Shown piece after piece: positions 11,339 through 22,439 of a DNA stretch of 64,000 nucleotides. Origin of the DNA: Astrothelium macrocarpum (Eukaryota > Ascomycota > Dothideomycetes > Trypetheliales > Trypetheliaceae); the NCBI GenBank assembly GCA_021030915.1, contig JAGEMR010000126.1, forward strand, positions 21,257-85,256. The letters are read 5' to 3'. Numbering within the stretch: the stretch's first letter is position 1; each line of letters opens with the position of its first letter. Under the pieces are notes generated by a model, which saw only the letters and a program-made list of their open reading frames with translations, had not been told where the DNA came from and did not search any database. A program made the position numbers and the translations under genes.

Positions 11339-12249
11339 TTAACCTTTGTACATGTCCTCGAGGTATTCGAGCATTCGCCGTTGAAGCTTAACAAGTTCTG
11401 CTTCTTCAACCTGGCCAGGTTGCAATTGCGGCCCAGAAGGTGTTGAAGATCTTTTCGATCCGTTGGCCATAGCATCGTCAGAGCCGTCTCTGGGTGATTT
11501 CACAACCAGCGAGGCTTTGGTACCAAAGAATGGTACACCCAAAGCCTTCAATTCAGCACTCATAACATTTGCCATATCGCACTGCGCCTTGTAGATTTTA
11601 GCATCAAACTCTCTCAGCTCCATCTCTTGCCTCTCAGGTGTCTCCGAATGTTAGCATCTGAGTCTCGAGTATAGATATAGCGAATAAATGAAACCTACCA
11701 TAGCAGGAGCATCAATTTTAGCCTCACTGCCAAAAGATTTGCTTGGTACAGAATTAGCGCGATCTCTGTATCGAGCGGATTCTAGACTCACAGTAGGTTT
11801 TGAGCTTCTGTGGCACCGCTTCCTCTGTGCGCCAGCTGCTTCTTGAGATTTTGACGTTGCACATACCACTGCCGTTCATGACGACTCTGATCACGAATCA
11901 TCTTTTGGATGCTCTCAGCGAACCATGAGTTTTGAGCAGCAGCCTTGGAGACATGTCGCAGACCAGCAGACCAGCTTATAATTGTTGTAGCGTCTACAGC
12001 TGCAGGGCGAGGAGAGTCTCGAGGCTGAGCAGCCTGTCTATGGTTCTCAGTAGAAGGTGTCACAATTTCGGATACCTTGTTCTCATTTTGACCATCAGGC
12101 TGGAAGTATTCCGTAAGCTGATGAGGAGTTGGACCGCTTTGAGGGTGCTGCTCATAATTCTGAGTATTCTGCTGTGGTCCTGGAGCGTATTCTCTCAATA
12201 CTGCAAGGACTGAAGCTAGGTCTGGAGCTTTTGAGGCTGGGAAATCCAT
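11339..12249 (-). CDS. DUF2458 family protein (fungal, unknown function)
   Basis: Three exons (11792-12249, 11699-11741, 11339-11641) with introns of 50 and 57 nt give 267 residues. The family block appears when the 43-nt middle exon is included: ...QNLLKSFGSEAKIDAP, then REFDAKIYKAQCDMANVM, ELKALGVPFFGT and the closing LVKLQRRMLEYLEDM. This order (an ISWSAGLRHVSK segment, a helical DQSRHERQW segment, then the ELxxLGVPFFGT motif) is that of the DUF2458 proteins of Pezizomycotina. The N-terminal half is Gln/Pro-rich and disordered. It is cytosolic or nuclear by appearance, with no signal or membrane span. A start 21 nt upstream would need a TTG codon, so ATG 12249 is preferred. The next gene (12559) is divergent, about 310 bp away. 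Confidence 0.78.
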
Positions 12250-12558
12250 GTTTTCTGGACCCAGTGGCAATATTTTGAGAGAGATCTGGGTGAATACATT
12301 CGGAACTACTGGTTTTGTAGCATCACTAGAGTTCAGTTGGTGAGTGGTGTGGCATCGTCATCCGAAGGAGGTTGTCAAAAACTGGAAGCAATTGGCCGCA
12401 AATTGCGCAACGTGATTGGCTGGACGGAAGTGACCATGGTTCCCGTCATCACCCAAACTTTTTAACAAATCCCAGCACACGAACATTCGAATTCCTTACC
12501 ACCGAGACGCTCATCTCTTGTTTTGAGCGTAGTCGCTTTGAGCCTGCAAAGCTTGGAG

Positions 12559-13397
12559 ATGCCTCGATCAACAGCAGATGCAACGCGATTCACCGCGACC
12601 GCGCCCTATGCCACCTCCAAATCATCCACAGTATCCGTTGGGAACGCACCTCCAAATGAAACACCACAGCAAAAAGTCCAGAGACTACGGGAAGCAGCAC
12701 GAAGAGCAAAGATAGCAGATGTATCTTCGTTCGATAAGTACTGGTCAATAGGTCGGGTATGGGCGGATAGAGCACATAGGGCAACCACATATACAATAAT
12801 ATCGGCTTCGGGTAAGATTCATGAAATTTCGACGCTTATTACGTTGGGCTAATGAGCTGACCCGATCAAGTTATTTGTTTTGTCTATGCCACAATAAACA
12901 TTGGAGACATGCTTATGTATAATAGACGGAGAAGGACGGAGTGGTATAAAGAACAGGATCAACTACGAGCTCGGAAGATTGCTGAAGCCACCGAAGCTCT
13001 GGCAAGAGGCCAAGCAAACGAAGATCAGATGCTGCTTATAAATCAAGAGAGGGCTAAAGTGGAAGCCCAACAGGCACGAGAGGAGGCAAAGAAGGAGGGT
13101 TTCAATACAAAAGTATGGAAGTTCATCACCCGAGCATCCGGTGCATCGAAGATGGAAGAGGCTACAAATGGAAGCATAAGCTCACTGGGTACCGAAGCCG
13201 AGCACGAAAAGACAATTGAAGAAGGGGGTGCAGGGCTAGGGATTGTTCAAGCGGTGGAAGAGAAACGGAGGGAAGGAGAGAAAGCCGTTGGACAACTGAA
13301 TCTACGCGGCGGACCGCTGGATCACCGGGCGCAGGACAATGCCGACTTCGTTACGAATTCTGTCAAGAGTTGGACAAGTTGGATAACGAGGAGATGA
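12559..13397 (+). CDS. Conserved small fungal single-pass membrane protein (mitochondrial-type appearance)
   Basis: Exons 12559-12811 and 12871-13397 joined through a 59-nt intron give 259 residues. The N-terminus is Ser/Thr/Ala-rich and poor in acidic residues. A conserved helical stretch follows (ETPQQKVQRLREAARRAK), then ADRAHRATTYTIISASG leading into one hydrophobic segment interrupted by the intron (GVICFVYATINIGDMLMYNRRRR). The rest is a long charged helix rich in Glu, Arg, Ala and Gln, probably coiled coil. I recognise the pattern 'TPQ.KV..LR.A...AK ... GRVWADRAHR ... MYNRRRR' from unnamed conserved ascomycete proteins, often predicted mitochondrial, but cannot give a function. Confidence 0.75.
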
Positions 13398-13621
13398 GTC
13401 GCTCCTGGATCGTCTCGAAGCCAAAACAATATCATATCGTCGACTCTACTATCTTTTGTCCTTCTTTGTAAAACTTTTTGTACAATACCGTATTTCCCAA
13501 CTCCAGGTCGCACTAGACAGGCGTCAAGCGGCTGGGCATTTGCGAAGACTTTAGGAGGATGGCGTTTAGAACGAATGGCATGTCAAATTTGGGTATTGGT
13601 GAATATGTATTGTAAATATGA

Positions 13622-14212
13622 TCAATTCTGATTTGCCAGTGGTGCATACGTTCGCCGTTCTCGTATGTTCTATAAATCTTATCGTTAGTGAGATTCTTTA
13701 TCGACGGGCCCATTGCTCGTTCGAGTATGCTTACATCAACTGTCTTTTGAAGCCAAGGCCGTAAAGCTGCGTAAACAAGCAAGCCGGCTGTAGCAATGAT
13801 GAATATCAACACGAATGCCTGGTCCTTCGCCGAGTCTCGTTCTACGTTGTCGTTAGCGAGCTCTTCCCCATAGGACAATTGGCCGAAAGAGCGCACGGAA
13901 GCAAGTCGTTGTAACATCGTCTACATCGGCGTTTTCGCAAATGGGAAGCTCATAGTCCAGACAAAATCGTTTGTTGCAATCATTGCACGTTTTCCGTCCT
14001 TTTTTCTGGCCGGCGTTGTTGGGGTCTTGGTTTAAGGCAATGATATAGTATTCAGCGAAGCAAGTACACTTGCAGAAAGATGCAGAGGCTAGGTGACCTT
14101 GTTAGCCAAAGCGACACTGAAGTATGCGTATTTACATACAAGCTGCAGATACTACAGATATAAAGAGGAAAAAGACCCAGAAATTCGGCGATATTGTCCC
14201 CCAGCACTTCAT
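13622..14212 (-). CDS. Small secreted-type Cys-rich membrane protein (139 residues)
   Basis: Four exons (14140-14212, 13897-14088, 13735-13841, 13622-13669) separated by introns of 51, 55 and 65 nt, with clear branch sites (CTAAC) in the second and third. The product begins with a signal peptide (MKCWGTISPNFWVFFLFISVVSAAS). A cysteine-rich luminal region follows (SFCKCTCFAEYY; CNDCNKRFCLDYELPIC; TTCFQRDSAKDQ), then one membrane span (AFVLIFIIATAGLLVYAALRPW) and a short basic cytosolic tail (NIRERRTYAPLANQN). The Cys pattern and the CFQRDSxKDQ junction are those of an unnamed conserved Pezizomycotina family. An apparent longer single-exon frame (13513-13917) crosses two of these introns and is a misreading. 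Function unknown; endomembrane location inferred. Confidence 0.8.
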
Positions 14213-15193
14213 TGCTGATTTGATCTGCGTTGCGATCTGCTTGGAGCTGTGATATTTGTATGTCATCCAAGCTAGAGAAGCTGGAGGTCCTAGGACCTAC
14301 CTCGTGCACGGTCCCACCTATCTCTCAACACCACATATTCGAATTCACGCAACTCATTCATAATGATAGATGGTATCACGAATTCAGATTTGATTGATAA
14401 TTCAATTCTATGTATAACCTGGATTAATGAGTTCAGTTTTTAAAATGTTATGTTATGATCCGGGCTCTGCGATCCGTTCCGGATCTTGGAGCAGCTCTGC
14501 CCCAACTCGGCCTCGAAACGTGACCGTCTTTCGATCCCAGATTCGAGATTAAAATTTCAATAGACTATGTATCTTTATAAAACAAACCAGAATATAACAG
14601 CGTGATTTATATGTCAACACAGACAATATATCTATATTTAAACGCTGTGTGCTGGGGAAATGTGTGCCCGTTTCAGCTACGCCAGAACCACTAAAACGAG
14701 GATAAGAGCCACGGCACCCAAGTTTAATGTGCCATAAATTAACTTTTTCGCAAATCCTATCATGCATTATTATTGAATTAGGAATAACTGGCTTGAAATT
14801 TGGAATATTCTATGAAACGAAATTCCTCAGGGCAACCTTCCTCGTAAGGTCTTACATTGGATTACGTCTAGGATTTACCTAAGAGAGTTCACTTATAGAT
14901 GCTCGGGTTGAATCATGTCGCTACCAAAAGCGTTGCATCTTTGGTCAAAGGTGACGAAAGTGAAATTGAGAGTGGTACAGTTGTCTGCATACATTAGCTC
15001 TGGCGACATTATACCGACAAGCGCATGTGTGTGCACACGAGTCCGCTCTGCAGTCATTGCATCATTCCCTTGTTTTGCACATCCGAGGATGGCATATGGT
15101 GACCTAAATGCTTTAGGAGGGGGTCGCAATGCCCGTTGTAGGTCATGCCACATGGCAAACTTTACATCGTTGCGTATCCGCATTCGCTGATAC
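14213..15193. other. Intergenic, no gene seen
   Basis: Moderately AT-rich. Upstream of the Cys-rich gene and downstream of the transposon-split gene. No supported frame. Confidence 0.5.
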
Positions 15194-16782
15194 TCATAAT
15201 CCGAAGTGGTGTATGCTGTGTGCGCCGGTTATGTCTAAAAAAATGTCGCTTAGTTGTGGTGTCGATGGATACGTTAGTACTCGCTCATTAGAGGACATAC
15301 CATCCGATTGCACTGATAGCGAAGCTACTGTTATTGCGGACGCTTTTCTCGTCACTTCCACCTTGTCATTACCATTCGCGCATCGTTCAGCTCGTTTGAT
15401 TAGGCACTGAGCTGCTTGGAGAGGGGGCGATTGTCCGTAAGGGGCGCCCGGATGATTCAACCATACCACGCCTGCAAGACTACAAGCGGCTGATTAATCT
15501 TAATTTTGAGATCCAGTGTCAATTTTACATGTTACCCAGCATCTCTTTGCCTGATCTCGGCGCTGAGACTTCGGTCTTCTGGCGTCTGTTCCGTGTTTGA
15601 TATGATCCACTTCTTGGCGTTTTCCCAATTTTTGCCAATTTCATTTTCTTTGAGGGAAACCAAGCAGCGACAAGCTTTGCCATTGTCTTTTTTCGCAACA
15701 AACATGACACAATTGACATTACGGTCAAGGCGGAGCTCAATCATGGTGAGGCATTCGATCAATTTCCGCAAGAATCCCTCGCCTGAGTCACGTAGGCTCA
15801 ATGTCACTGTGTAATTGTCTTCACCCCACGAAAGATTCACCCATACTTCTTCGCTACCTGCTACATTTTGACCAAGAGATTCACGACCGAGCCGACGTGG
15901 AACGCGAGCCTGACTCAATGTCGTCGAGCCTGAGTTGCTACCGGGGGATAGCGATGGACGAGGAAGTTGGGAGTTGTTTGACATGCGACGACCGCTTGAA
16001 TTTGCTGTGGCTTCTGGTGTGGATGGAGGGTATCGTTGCCAATTTGCCATGCTGCCTCGGTTCGTAGAAGACGGGTGTGAGGTCGGCCGCATCGTCGTCG
16101 GCGAGCTTGGATCCATTTCATAATCCTGGATCGATGAAAGGTGATTTGAAGGCACTTCAGTGAGCCCATGCATATGAAAAGGCTCCCTTTGAGCGGATGG
16201 TTGGGCCATTCCAGGGTTACCGAGACCAAGCGATCGTGATGTAACTGCTTCTTAGTCTATGTCAGAAGATCCCTATTCAAGCATAGAAAGAACGTATCGC
16301 ACTAACCATGTACCCACTGTTCCGTCCCACTCCGAGGCCTCAAATTACCGAGGACAATATCAACCTTCATAGCATCACCCATAGGAGTCGAGACTACAAA
16401 GAATGTATTCTCATGGGTCTTGGATGAGTCGAATCCAATCCAAGTGAGGTCAATTTCTTGGGTGATCATCAAATGCGCGTCATTGTAAGCAACTGGTCTA
16501 GCGTTTCCAAGGAGCCCTGGCTCTAGGCGCAGGCGCTTACACACAACGTCCTCACCGATCAGGTTGTACGGTTCTAATGCGCGCACAACGGTCAATGGTA
16601 TTGGCATATGATTGACATCTAATACTCGGATCATTTGGAGACCATCAGGGGGCATGTGCTGCTTGGATCTTCGAGAGGTAGAGACAGACGACAATGATCC
16701 ATGCGACGAGGGTGTTGGCGGACGAGGTGAAGTTGGGTTATCTGGGGGCGATGATTGTGGTAGATGTGGCGCTACGCCACTA

Positions 16783-16831
16783 GGAGTCAACGCCATCTTC
16801 TGCACGGCCCACATTTCTGCACATCCGAATT
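16783..16831. repeat. Left terminal inverted repeat of the transposon
   Basis: 49 bp, pairing with 18901-18949 with two mismatches. Flanked outside by TA at 16781-16782. Read on the minus strand it contains an ATG (16796-16794) in frame with the host exon beyond. Confidence 0.93.
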
Positions 16832-18660
16832 AATTCTCACCACCAAGTCTTTAAATGTAATTATCTCAATAACAAGAATAGATAATGAGATGAAATTAAG
16901 ATTAATTAATAATTCTAATTTATATATTTTATTTGAGTCATTAATTTTGATTTTTATAATATAATGGAATTTGTAAACGTCGTTCTGAATGATTTGAATA
17001 AGAAGCCGTTTCTATTTTATTTAATATCTTCTCATTTATATATATAACGTTCTGAATTTCATTTGATATTTTCCGTTGAATTTGCTGATTCTGTTTATTT
17101 TATTATGATTCGAATTTTAATTATTTATTCGTTATTCGTTATTTAATTATTTTTTATTTCTATTGTTATTGAATAATTTATTCCTTTTTCCGTTATTATT
17201 AAATTTCCTCACGGGTGCGTTTTCATTCTATTTTTTATTCAATTTCAATTTATTTTTTAATTTATTATTATATCTTTTAAATATTCTTTTATTCTTTTTC
17301 AAATTATTTTATTTTCTTCTTTTATTATTATATCTCATGAATAAATATTATTTTATTAAAATTATAAAATATTATTCTATCATATTTAGAAGATATTTTT
17401 AATTATTTTTGTTAATTTATTCATTATTTTTGAATTTTAATCGTTTTTTTTAAATTATAAATTTCTATTTTTAAAAAATGATTTTTAATATTCTATTAAA
17501 AAAGAAACGTTTTAAATTTATTAATTTTTTTTTATAATGATGAATTTAATTGATTATTAATATATTTATAAAATCATTTTTATTTATTTATTGAAATAAT
17601 AATTGAAAAATCTGAATTAAAAATCTGATTCGAATTTTTTTGAAATTATTAATTATTAATTTGATCAAATATTATTAATGAATCGAATAATTAGAATTCA
17701 ATTTTAAATTATTCATTTTCAATATTTTAAAATATAAATATCTTTTTATATATCTTTTAAAATAATGGAAAAAAATCAGTTTTAATAAATGAAAATAAAT
17801 CTTATATACGTTAGATTTAATTATTTAATTCGATATTATAATATTCAATTAATAATCTGAATAGATTCATATTCAATGATTGAAATTGATAAATGGAATA
17901 AAAAAAATAAATAATAATCAGAATTTATTATTCATAATGATAATTAAAAAATTTCATAATAAAATGAGAATTATAATCATTTATTATAAATAATTTTTAT
18001 TTAAAATTATTATCAATTTTATTTTTGATATTTTTATTAAATATTTTTTTGAATCAGATTAATCCAATTTTATTATTTATTTAATCTGATAAAAATGATA
18101 TAAAATTATATTTATAAATAACAGAATTCATATATTGAAATCATGAATTTTATATAATATTGAATTAAATGTTATAAATAAATGAAAAAAATAAAATCTT
18201 TTCATTCATAACGATCGTGATGAGAATAATAATTCATAAACGAAAATCATTTATATCTGATTTTTAAAGGCGATTTTATTCATAAATTATTTTATTAAAT
18301 ACACGATAATATTTCGCAATTTGATTTATAACGAAATCTTTTTTATTCATATTATATATATTATGGAATGAAATACGATATTAAATAATTTTGATTTTTA
18401 TTTTTCGAATTATTAATAATAAAATAATATATTTTAATAATTCATATCATATTAAAATATAATTAAAATTGAATATAATTATTCGTCTTTTTTCATACGA
18501 GATTAAATATAATAAAAAATACTGATTTTAATAATGGCTGATAATACTGAATAAAATGATTTATTCATTTTTTTTTAATCTTTTTTTTATTAATATTAAT
18601 AGCAAAATTCTGAATCATTTAAATAATAGATAGAATATCATGATCTGTAAATGTATTGAT

Positions 18661-18858
18661 TTATTGAATTAAAATAGATTTCTGATGTAATAAAAATTTG
18701 ATAATTATTTTATGAATAGCAATTATATGGGATTTGGTGAGACCTCTATGGCGACGCGATAATATTAAATGATTGATTCTATGTTTTTTAATTATCTGAG
18801 TGTAATTAGGACGTTTTTGCGCATCCGCTTCAGTAATCGCTGCATCAATTGGGCTCAT
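18661..18858 (-). pseudogene. N-terminal fragment of a Fot1/pogo transposase
   Basis: From ATG 18858 the frame reads MSPIDAAITEADAQKRPNYT, then a Psq-type helix-turn-helix with the conserved SRRHRGLT (family form: 'N.STLSRRHRGVTGS'). This is the DNA-binding start of pogo/CENP-B-like DDE transposases. After the HTH the frame degenerates into Lys/Ile/Asn-rich sequence and stops at 18661. The DDE catalytic part would lie in 16850-18650, which is so AT-rich that it holds no recognisable frame. Not functional. Confidence 0.85.
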
Positions 18859-18900
18859 ATTGATGGTGTAATTCGTATTTGAATTCGTGGGGTTGATCAA

Positions 18901-18949
18901 AATTCGGGTGTGCAGAAATGTGGGCCGTGCAGAAGGTGGCGTTGACTCC
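18901..18949. repeat. Right terminal inverted repeat of the transposon
   Basis: 49 bp, inverse of 16783-16831 with two transition differences. Flanked outside by TA at 18950-18951. Confidence 0.93.
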
Positions 18950-19115
18950 TACCTTGACCACTCATCACCGCAAAGTAGTCTTTCTCTTTAAGTTCGCAAG
19001 TAGTTTCGAGAAACTCTTCGATCTCGCGTTGCTGGCAGTGTTTGACGATCAGTTCGACAGCTTTGTCCGGGAATTCATGAACGAGTGTACGCGCGGACCT
19101 AATGGGATTACCCAT

Positions 19116-20208
19116 TAGGAAAGGCCGAATTGACTACGTATTCAGTAAAACAGGATATAGGCGGGGCATTTTTCTTGGTTCATAGTGTTAGCGATCAGCT
19201 TGTGCGTTGAGCGACATGTTGCGCCTTGGGAATGACTGTCCTGGGCATACGGAACGGGGTTCGGCGAGGAGAGCAGAGTAATCGATGGGCCCGTTCAGCA
19301 TAGAAATAATCAATCGATTTTGCGTTGGCGATACGATGGCATCTAGAAGTCCGCGAACTTTGCACGAGTGCGTCGCACGACGCGATCGACATTTGAGGTT
19401 ATATCCGTTGTGTAGGGAGAGTGGGGTGGGATGACTTCCTTGGCTTCTGTGCATAGCTGGAGCGATTGATCCATACGCCAGGCAGCAGCGTGGAGTGCTT
19501 GATGGTTTCATTGGAGTATTCCAGCCGCTTTCGGTGCCCCGCAGCGTCTGGGCAGGCCGGGCGGTTTTGATTGCCCGCATATGGCCATGTTTCGGCTGTG
19601 GGCAGGGATCTTTCAGGTAGCCTATTCGGTGAAGCAAGTAATTCATAATCACGAGAAGGTAAACGACTAAGGCTCAAAGCAAAGGATACTCTCGCAGGAG
19701 ATTCCCTAGACTGACGCGCCACATCACGACATGTAGAGGTATTGCCTTCAACCGTCTCGAATTTGGCGACATGATGGTGTCTTACGTAGATTGTCATGAC
19801 CGTCTGCAAGCGGGATCGAAATACTGTGAGTGGGACATGCCATCTTCTCCTAAGTCGCGAGAACTTAGGGTCATCTTGCTCTTACGAGAGACGGCTGTAC
19901 GGACAGCCCTTCGCTCAGTCAACCTATTTGAAAGGGCATCATGAATTCTGAAGAGGAGACGTAAAGCTGAAGAATCCACTAGCTGCTGGGTTCCCTGGTG
20001 TCACACCATTACATAATTGCAGTACTGCCTTAACGTCGCACGAAACAACCGTAGCAAACGACTTGCGGAGTATGAGCACTTCCCTTCTATATTTATAGAT
20101 ACACATCTTTCACGCAACATCATTAATAAAAAGGCGATTTCCAAATTGATCTGTTCCCAGAAGCTTTGCGCTAGGCACTAGCTTCATGCTCAGAGAACCT
20201 CAAGCCAT
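19116..20208. other. No confident gene (weak minus-strand frames)
   Basis: Overlapping minus-strand frames (19188-19652, 19399-19809, 19794-19979) have no recognisable domain and no convincing splice plan. Probably the promoter of the split gene plus unconserved sequence. Confidence 0.4.
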
Positions 20209-20977
20209 TCAAACTGTCTTTTCAAACTGCCTTAAGAACTCCGCACCAAACAAGATATCAAAACTCGCATGTTCTACAACGTAGAATCGATAATGACATT
20301 TGCTGTCATATAGTCTTTCGGAATGAACAAAATCTACCGCCCTCTGTGTCTGTACAAGACACTCCTTCTCATGATACGTTTCTTTCAGCCTCTTTACTTC
20401 ATATGATTTCAGGTCCAGTCGCCGAACTATCCTGCCAGAAATCCAATTATATTTTGCTTCTGAACTGAACTTGGCACAGACAGGCTTCGTTTTACCGTCT
20501 GCATTCGATAACAACACGAATCGTTTTGGAGCCATCGACGAGTTTTTCCCTTCAATCTACCTCTCGTCATTGAGACGAAAATCTTGTTTGGATACGAGAG
20601 ATGGTCTTAGACGTACCGTAGCAGCGAGTCCATGATCGGGAAATGACTTCAAATTCACCGGCAGTAGATGACGAAGACTGCTAGAAGGTTTTACAGGAGC
20701 GGTACGTATGACTGTAGGAACGCGCAGGTGGACATCACCAATGACATGGAGCCTGCGATCTGGTTGGTGTGCTGGAACTCTCCCATGGATATCCAAGCTT
20801 TGATTCGGGGGAAGCGTTTACATACCGACAGACAACTGGAGCATTAAATTGAAGCGCGCGACCAGCTACCCGATTTCCCTGGACCTTATGGCATATTCCT
20901 AGCATAATCTCCTCAGTCTGCTCGCCCGCAGTCTCTATCTCAGCCGGTTGCAGGTTTTCGGAAGGCGGCAATGGCAT
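20209..20977 (-). CDS. Putative protein with a retropepsin-like fold, gene model uncertain
   Basis: The last exon (20209-20556) follows a convincing 60-nt intron (20557-20616: GTACGT donor, TAG acceptor). It encodes a region resembling the aspartic-protease-like fold found in fungal Gag-Pol relics and orphan proteins: a 'KYNWISGRIVRRLDL' segment in the place of the usual DTGS..N.IS, later YRFYVVEHASFDILFGAEFLR, matching the closing 'F.VV...FD.LLG..FL' strand. The catalytic DTG is absent, so proteolysis is unlikely. Upstream, an ATG at 20977 opens 50 plausible codons (MPLPPSENLQPAEIETAGEQ...). Linking it to the middle exon needs a 28-nt intron, which is too short, so the 5' model is probably wrong or the gene is broken. 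A simpler model starts at ATG 20535. Confidence 0.4.
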
Positions 20978-21476
20978 TGCTCAAGGACATGCTAGGGCAT
21001 TGTGAGTGGGAGAGGGCGGCGCTTGGGCAACTATGCAGCGAACATTGCGTGTGGAGCGTAAGCTTCACGAATTGAGAGGGTACCCTGCAAGTCCCAGATC
21101 TACTCCGTGAATCCCTTGCATTTCCTTATATTTAGCACCTGGTTGCGCCATTGACGTGGTGTAGATCATGCAGCAGGACGCTGGTAAGATTGGCCTCGGA
21201 ATCTGTGGGTACCGAGCTGTGGCTGCCAATGAGACGGAACGGCATATCTGTCTCTTACCTACTGATTCTCGACGCATCAGAATCCGAAATGTAGGACAAG
21301 GGTATTGCGAAAGCGCCAATGAGGCACAGCAACGACTGCATCGATGCCCACATAATCCTATGTACGCTAAAGTCTACTTTGTGATGTTTCCCGGTAAGCT
21401 GCGATTGCAGTGCCACCATTTCTATACTTCAAGACGTCATCCATCTCAATATTGACGAGTGATCAATTCATATTCG
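20978..21476. other. Intergenic, no gene seen
   Basis: Divergent promoter space between the retropepsin-like gene and the STAND N-domain gene. Only short frames. Confidence 0.5.
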
Positions 21477-22439
21477 ATGGTGAGACCACGACATCTGATT
21501 AGCATCACGATAACACTCACAATTTGAATTCTAGGCTGAACTCCTAGGAGCCATCTCTTCTGTCAACCAATTACTGGAAACCGCGATTACTCTAGTCAAG
21601 CATATCCGAGGAGCCTATGAACGCCAAAAGAACATCATTGTACTTTTGGATCGCCACTTGGACGAGCTTAGGGCCATACAAGACATCACTCGTATTGTCG
21701 AGGAGGAAGAGGCCTTACAGACCAGCAACGTGAAAAAGACACTCGCCAGGTTCAGAAAGACCGGAGACGACCTGGTTGCTTGGCTAGAGAAAAACAATCC
21801 TGAGAAGAAAGGCCCCGTTCGACAATTCTCACATCAACTGCTGCACGGCTCGGAGGGTCAGAAGAGCTTAGATCAGATTACGAAAGAGCTATCTCGTCTT
21901 AAAGACAACCTCTCTATGTACATTCAGCTCGCGCTTGTAGGGGTAACCCAGGTCGTAGGTAACACGGTCATTGCGAATAGCAAGGTTGTACGTCGGATCG
22001 ACCGAAAACTTGTACGCGAATTCGGCAAGGGTAAGGGACTCAAAATGGCTGAGCTTCTTAAGGGCCGTTCGCCACGAAGTATTCACGCTTATCCTTGACC
22101 TAGCATGGTGGACAGCTAACATTGTTAGATGATGGCTCAGTGCATCTCCGTTATGCCGATATTGCATTGTTGGACAGCAAAGGGACCCTCTCTGCGGATG
22201 GCTGGGAATTTGGAGAAGTCCCTCCTCTATCCAAGTCAAGCGTCACGACGAAGCGAAAGGTGTTCGATAATATCGCACTTGATCATGCGACCCAGATCAA
22301 TATTCCGATTGGAGATGATATATGGAAAGACAAGGATGAAATTGAGATTAGTAACAACATTGCTGGAGAATATAGCAAGCAATTTAACTATCCAATGTCC
22401 TTGGAAGCATTCCAGATGGTCTTGAGCATTATGCGCTAA
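21477..22439 (+). CDS. Protein with a fungal NACHT/STAND-type N-terminal domain, no NTPase
   Basis: Exon 1 is just the ATG (21477-21479), followed by a 55-nt intron (GTGAGA...TTCTAG), exon 2 (21535-22078), a 50-nt intron and exon 3 (22129-22439); 285 residues in all. The product begins MAELLGAISSVNQLLETAI, then an amphipathic helical bundle (KHIRGAYERQKNIIVLLDRH), RKTGDDLVAWL, GPVRQFSHQLLHGS and LVGVTQVVGNTVIANSKVVRRID, ending in RNDGSVHLRYADIALLD and a C-terminal cap. The opening 'MAE.LGA.SS...L' helix resembles the N-terminal effector-like domains (SesA/HeLo-like) of fungal NOD-like receptors. It could be a stand-alone partner in recognition or cell death; that is inference. The NACHT protein at 24765 lies 2.3 kb downstream on the same strand. 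Confidence 0.72.

Larger units (their letters stand above)
16783..18949 (-). mobile_element. Fot1/pogo-type (Tc1-mariner superfamily) DNA transposon, RIP-degraded
   Basis: 2,167 bp bounded by 49-bp terminal inverted repeats (16783-16831 and 18901-18949; 47/49 identical) that begin GGAGTCAACGCC. A TA dinucleotide lies directly outside each end (16781-16782 and 18950-18951), the target duplication of Tc1/mariner elements. The interior is overwhelmingly A+T compared with everything around it, as expected of RIP. Near the right end a start of a pogo/Fot1 transposase survives on the minus strand. The two differences between the repeats are both C-to-T or G-to-A transitions. Size, repeat length and duplication suit fungal Fot1-like elements (about 1.9-2.2 kb, about 45-50 bp ends). 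Confidence 0.93.
15194..19115 (-). pseudogene. Unassigned fungal gene interrupted in a coding exon by a Fot1/pogo transposon
   Basis: The first exon begins at ATG 19115 and reads into the right end of the transposon. Leaving out 16783-18949 and one TA, the frame continues without a break: exon 1 = 18952-19115 plus 16307-16782, then 15536-16244, 15301-15479 and 15194-15234, with introns of 62, 56 and 66 nt and correct phases throughout. The ancestral product would be 522 residues. Its N-terminal 55 residues are helical (HEFPDKAVELIVKHCQQREI); a Ser/Pro-rich linker follows; then a globular part with MIRVLDVNHMPIPLTVVRALEPY; later SEEVWVNLSWGEDNYTVTLSL and a Cys-containing strand region. No domain recognised. 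Downstream exons have no stops, so the insertion has not been followed by visible decay. A shortened product could start at an ATG supplied by the transposon end (16796). Confidence 0.82.

Noticed and set aside
13513..13917. 134-codon minus-strand frame as a gene
   Set aside because: It reads through two introns of the four-exon Cys-rich gene; the spliced model yields a signal peptide, conserved cysteines and a natural stop.
14449..14540. Possible tRNA-like stretch
   Set aside because: No consistent cloverleaf or B-box could be found by eye.
17163..17402. Hydrophobic Leu/Phe-rich frame in the AT-rich block
   Set aside because: Composition is a by-product of RIP-degraded transposon DNA.
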